A stretch of 7,727 nucleotides of DNA from Acidobacteriaceae bacterium (GTDB taxonomy: Bacteria > Acidobacteriota > Terriglobia > Terriglobales > Acidobacteriaceae), in the NCBI GenBank assembly GCA_003140655.1, contig PLKR01000191.1, positions 2,646-10,372 on the forward strand, read 5' to 3'. Positions 5,128-7,727 of the stretch are shown piece after piece. The notes below the pieces were generated by a model. The model saw nothing but the letters and a program-made list of their open reading frames with translations. It had not been told where the DNA came from and did no database searches. The position numbers were made by a program, and so were the translations under genes. Numbering within the stretch: position 1 is the first letter of the stretch; the number at the start of each line of letters is the position of its first letter.

Positions 5128-5769
5128 ATGATTGATCGCGAGACCGCGTGGTGTTTACTAACTGAGTTCACCCAGTCGGAAAGTTTGCGCAAGCACGCGC
5201 TGGCAGTTGAGGCCTGCATGCGCACGTGTTCCCGCAGGTTTGTGGCTGGTCCCGGAAATCTCGGTCTGCCGGAACTTGGGCTATCCGAACCTGGGTTGTC
5301 CCAAGAAGACCTGTGGGGCATCGTCGGACTCATCCACGACTTCGATTATGAGAAGTATCCCAGCCTGGAAGACCATCCCTACAAGGGCAACGAGATTCTG
5401 AAAGAACGCGGATGGCCTGAAGTGATCACCCGAGCCGTTATGTCGCACGCCGAATACACCGGCGTGACGCGTGATACGCCGATGGAAAAAGCTCTCTTCG
5501 CTTGCGACGAGCTCGCCGGATTCATCACCGCGGTCGCGCTTATCAAGCCGGGGAAATCACTGGCCGAGGTGGACTGGAAGTCGGTGCGAAAGCGGATGAA
5601 AGACAAAGCCTTCGCCCGCAAGGTGAACCGGGAAGACATCGTCAACGGCGCCGCCGCCCTGGGCGTGGATCTCGACGAGCACATCGCCTTTTGCATCGAG
5701 GCGCTGCAAGGGATCGCCGACAAGCTAGGACTAGATGGCAGCGCCGCGAAGGTTATCGGATCACCTTAG
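5128..5769 (+). CDS. HD-domain phosphohydrolase, HDIG-like
   Basis: A 213-residue cytoplasmic protein with HD-superfamily metal ligands: His23 (RKHALAVE), His70-Asp71 (GLIHDFDYE) and Asp127 (ACDELAGF). His83 (EDHPYKG) and His107 (MSHAEYTG) are extra histidines in the usual positions. The family hydrolyses phosphoesters, often nucleotides; the substrate here cannot be read from sequence. Between the first His and the HD motif is a loop, residues about 35-60, with repeated short units (LPELG, LSEPG), which looks like local repeat expansion. The C-terminal third is helical and charged. I start it at the ATG at 5128 because AGGG lies 7 nt upstream. The same frame can be read from a TTG at 5071, but that adds a basic stretch with no Shine-Dalgarno. 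The gene is divergent from the XRE regulator and converges on the glycosyltransferase gene, overlapping its stop codon by 4 nt. Confidence 0.88.
   Translation: MIDRETAWCLLTEFTQSESLRKHALAVEACMRTCSRRFVAGPGNLGLPELGLSEPGLSQEDLWGIVGLIHDFDYEKYPSLEDHPYKGNEILKERGWPEVITRAVMSHAEYTGVTRDTPMEKALFACDELAGFITAVALIKPGKSLAEVDWKSVRKRMKDKAFARKVNREDIVNGAAALGVDLDEHIAFCIEALQGIADKLGLDGSAAKVIGSP
5266..5295 (+). repeat. 15-bp imperfect tandem repeat inside the HD-domain gene
   Basis: Two adjacent 15-nt units, ctgccggaacttggg and ctatccgaacctggg, match at 11 of 15 positions, and a third, degenerate unit may follow from 5296. They encode LPELG and LSEPG. The period is a whole number of codons, so the repeat lengthens a loop without breaking the frame. 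Confidence 0.55.
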
Positions 5770-5774
5770 GGTGA
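5761..5774. other. Hairpin centred on the overlapping convergent stop codons
   Basis: TCACC-TTAG-GGTGA is a 5-bp stem whose 4-nt loop is exactly the overlap of the two stop codons (TAG on plus, TAA on minus). It might slow polymerase or RNA decay from either side, but it is short and has no T-tract, so it is at best a weak bidirectional terminator. Confidence 0.3.
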
Positions 5775-7466
5775 CGTCCCGAGCCCGGCTGGAGTCAATT
5801 TCGGACCCAGGCGAATTAATTCATAACGCTCGGGCGGGACTGGCCCGATGGCAAAAGGCAGAGGGCCCAAGTCAGAGGAGTAAAAGCCCGTGCCGAGTTC
5901 GCTTTGGATGGTTGTGATACCGAGACGCATGGGAATTTGAATCACATCGCGCGAAGCCACGAACTCCGGGCGCACTTCGAACAGCAATCGGTCTCCCGCC
6001 GTAGCGAGGAAATCTCCGGGACGCTGCGGCGGGTCATCCACCACTACGGGATGTGCCCCGAATGACCCCATGTAATATTGGAATCCCCAGTGCCCCATGA
6101 ACCATACCGTACCGGGTTGATTCATGGTTTTCCGCTCGATGCGTGTTGCGGCTGTGCGCGCCGAGTTCGCCAATTCGGTGTCAGCCCAGGTCAGCCAGAG
6201 TGATACCCCGCCTGCCACGGCTAACGCTATGGCCAACCTCGCGGGGCGCCACCGAGCCGAGGCAGCTTGCAGTGCGTCTACGCGCCGCGCGATCAGGATG
6301 CCGGCGGCCGGAATCAGGGGTAGCACGGAACGGGCGTTGATAGCCCAGTTCAAGAATCCTGTAAAAGCAAATGTTCCGAACACCCAAAGCATCAGCAACA
6401 GGGAGTCGGCGTCTTTGCATTTCCATGTGTCCGCGGCCGCCAGCGCCATCACGGAGAATCCAGCGGCAATAAAGAGCGTCAGCTGAATGCCAACCAGAAG
6501 CCAGTGCCGGTAAAAGTCGAACGGCCAAAGCATTTCGCCGAGACCGATTCGGCCGGTGCTAATGAGAAACCCCGCAATTCCGCACGCCACGCAAACGGCG
6601 AGAATTTTCCTGCGCGGCCACATGACGGGCGCAAACGTCAGCGCGGGCAGCGTGCATCCGCCGACAAAGCTCAGATCTACCAGCGCTTTCGCCAGTACGG
6701 AACTTTGTCTCGCTTGCCGTACGCCAGTGGACATATGAGCTGCGCTGGTAATCATGCGCAGTCCGTAGACCGCCTTCGTCCACTGCTGGTATTCCGTCAG
6801 AACCAGGATTGGCAGCAGCAGGTACCAGGCCCAGCTTCCGAGACGCCGCTGCCGGACCAACGAATACGCCACCAGCAGCGGAATCAAAGCGATACCAAAG
6901 TACTTCGTCAAAGCACATAAAGTGATCAGGAGCGCGGAGAAGGCTAGATAGCGCGGCTTCTGCGGCTCAAGCCCCTCGATCCAGAAGATGATGGCCCAAA
7001 GCCAAAGAGCTAACATCAACGTGTCGCACATCACGCTGTTGGCAGAGACGAGAAACACCGGCGTGAGCAACGTGGCCGCCGCCGCCAGCAGCGGCGAACT
7101 TGTAAACCGCTGCGCCAGACGATATGTGCCACACACTACTGCCAGCGCAGGCAGGAGGAAGGCGAGATGCAACGCCCGCTCCGACCATCCCAGGAAACTG
7201 GACGCCGCGGCGATGTAGTAGGACGCAAGGGGAGGATTCTTGGTTTCGTACGCCATGGGTACGGCATCGAGGAACCAGTTGACTTTGAATCCATAGGGAT
7301 CAAGCGGGTGGTGGGTAATCTGCCGCGCGACATAAATGAACAAAGTGTCATCGACATTGAAAGCCTTGCCGGAAAACGGCGCCAGGCAGGCGAGAACAGC
7401 CACGGCAAGAAGTATGTAATGAACGCGCTGAAGATTAGGTTGGACGCTGTCGGTAGGCGATGCCAT
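5766..7466 (-). CDS. GT-C membrane glycosyltransferase, family 39 (PMT/ArnT-like)
   Basis: A 566-residue polytopic protein that probably moves a sugar from a polyprenyl-phosphate carrier to an acceptor on the outer face of the inner membrane. After a first hydrophobic helix at about 17-32, the first extracytoplasmic loop carries the acidic motif NVDDTLF (Asp39, Asp40), as in GT-C enzymes. KNPPLASYY at 76-84 is the conserved loop after it. MCDTLML near residue 148, LTKYFGI at 186-192, and NARSVLPLIPAAGI at 377-390 are further family-like segments. About ten membrane helices follow, and residues 428-566 form a soluble C-terminal domain. Sugar and acceptor cannot be deduced. UppS in the same window supplies carrier lipid in general but is not evidence of a dedicated link. 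I start it at the ATG at 7466. A TTG at 7508 adds 14 residues but coincides with a TTGACA hexamer; neither start has a good Shine-Dalgarno. Confidence 0.88.
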   Translation of the reverse strand: MASPTDSVQPNLQRVHYILLAVAVLACLAPFSGKAFNVDDTLFIYVARQITHHPLDPYGFKVNWFLDAVPMAYETKNPPLASYYIAAASSFLGWSERALHLAFLLPALAVVCGTYRLAQRFTSSPLLAAAATLLTPVFLVSANSVMCDTLMLALWLWAIIFWIEGLEPQKPRYLAFSALLITLCALTKYFGIALIPLLVAYSLVRQRRLGSWAWYLLLPILVLTEYQQWTKAVYGLRMITSAAHMSTGVRQARQSSVLAKALVDLSFVGGCTLPALTFAPVMWPRRKILAVCVACGIAGFLISTGRIGLGEMLWPFDFYRHWLLVGIQLTLFIAAGFSVMALAAADTWKCKDADSLLLMLWVFGTFAFTGFLNWAINARSVLPLIPAAGILIARRVDALQAASARWRPARLAIALAVAGGVSLWLTWADTELANSARTAATRIERKTMNQPGTVWFMGHWGFQYYMGSFGAHPVVVDDPPQRPGDFLATAGDRLLFEVRPEFVASRDVIQIPMRLGITTIQSELGTGFYSSDLGPLPFAIGPVPPERYELIRLGPKLTPAGLGTSP

Positions 7467-7477
7467 CAGGAGTGCAG

Positions 7478-7508
7478 CAAGATTAGATGTCCATAAATCT
7501 TGTGTCAA
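7478..7508 (-). promoter_or_regulatory. Candidate promoter with overlapping dyad before the glycosyltransferase
   Basis: TTGACA (7508-7503) is a perfect -35 hexamer, and 17 nt later is TAATCT (7485-7480), a 3-of-6 match to the -10 consensus. Transcription would start only about 10 nt before the ATG at 7466. A perfect inverted repeat, CAAGATT (7502-7496) and AATCTTG (7484-7478), spans the spacer and the -10 element, where a repressor could act. The weak -10 keeps confidence low. Confidence 0.35.
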
Positions 7509-7550
7509 TCGAACGCTTCGCGCAGGATGTCATTGTTTAATTAGAACTTC

Positions 7551-7727
7551 TCAGCGGATAACCTCGGCCACCTTCCCGCTCCCAATCAACTCGGCGATCC
7601 GTGCGAAGTCTTTGTACATGACGCGGTCCTTGTCGACCGTGGGACACACCCCCCGGATCGCCGCATGAGCCGCTTGCCCGCGCTTCGAGGTCTTCAGTGG
7701 AGCCAGGAAGTCGATTGCCTGGGCCAC
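7551..7727 (-). CDS. Aromatic amino acid (histidine-type) ammonia-lyase, C-terminal end only
   Basis: Only the last 58 residues and the TGA stop are present; the rest lies beyond the right edge. AQAIDFLAPLKTS at residues 2-14 of the fragment, then HAAIRGVCPTVDKDR at 21-35, and the closing ARIAELIGSGKVAEVI at 42-57 follow the C-terminal pattern of the histidine/phenylalanine ammonia-lyase family (a Q-A-x-D start, then PL, then DR). These enzymes remove ammonia from the amino acid through an MIO cofactor; the MIO motif (ASG) is not in the window, so substrate specificity and activity cannot be judged. hutH is the likeliest identity, but I leave the symbol empty. The glycosyltransferase starts 84 nt downstream on the same strand, with a candidate promoter between them, so a shared transcript is uncertain. 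Confidence 0.75.
   Translation of the reverse strand: MAQAIDFLAPLKTSKRGQAAHAAIRGVCPTVDKDRVMYKDFARIAELIGSGKVAEVIR

Noticed and set aside
1..7727. Mobile element, CRISPR array, tRNA or rRNA gene, defence island
   Set aside because: I looked for terminal inverted repeats with transposase motifs, regularly spaced repeats, cloverleaf-like segments and rRNA-like conserved stretches on both strands and saw none.

Overview
The window reads as an ordinary chromosomal segment of a GC-rich, free-living bacterium, most likely an Acidobacteriota (Terriglobia-like soil lineage). That assignment is an inference. It rests on an envelope/isoprenoid cluster (uppS, a small membrane ORF, cdsA, dxr) lying behind an HtrA-like protease with no signal peptide, and a zinc-ribbon XRE regulator nearby. 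No rRNA, tRNA, CRISPR array, insertion sequence or phage gene is visible, and no gap between genes exceeds about 300 bases.

Layout from left to right. Positions 1-3000 carry a minus-strand block read right to left: uppS (undecaprenyl diphosphate synthase), a 72-residue two-helix membrane protein starting 2 nt after the uppS stop, cdsA (CDP-diglyceride synthase), and dxr (DXP reductoisomerase), whose C-terminus runs off the left edge. Together they make isoprenoid precursors (Dxr), the C55 lipid carrier (UppS) and the CDP-diacylglycerol precursor of phospholipids (CdsA). Upstream on the same strand, and probably separated from uppS by a terminator-like hairpin, is a trypsin-like S1C/HtrA protease with one PDZ domain (3163-4263). 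Before it is a strong intrinsic terminator (4315-4344) that ends an XRE-family regulator gene with an N-terminal zinc ribbon (4387-4926).

The regulator is divergent from an HD-domain phosphohydrolase gene (5128-5769, plus strand), and their shared intergenic region holds a spaced inverted repeat. The HD gene converges on a GT-C/family-39 membrane glycosyltransferase gene (5766-7466, minus); their stop codons overlap by 4 nt inside a small hairpin. At the right edge, minus strand, is the C-terminal end of an aromatic amino acid (histidine-type) ammonia-lyase.

The coding content is mostly conventional and I see no convincing undescribed system. The less expected signals are in the leaders. Compact inverted repeats end 1-5 nt upstream of the dxr, cdsA and protease start codons; in cdsA the repeat encloses the Shine-Dalgarno sequence of a TTG start. 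A 9-bp sequence occurs three times at about 31-34 bp spacing upstream of uppS, and a dyad overlaps a candidate promoter ahead of the glycosyltransferase. Short repeats can arise by chance, so these are hypotheses for comparative testing.
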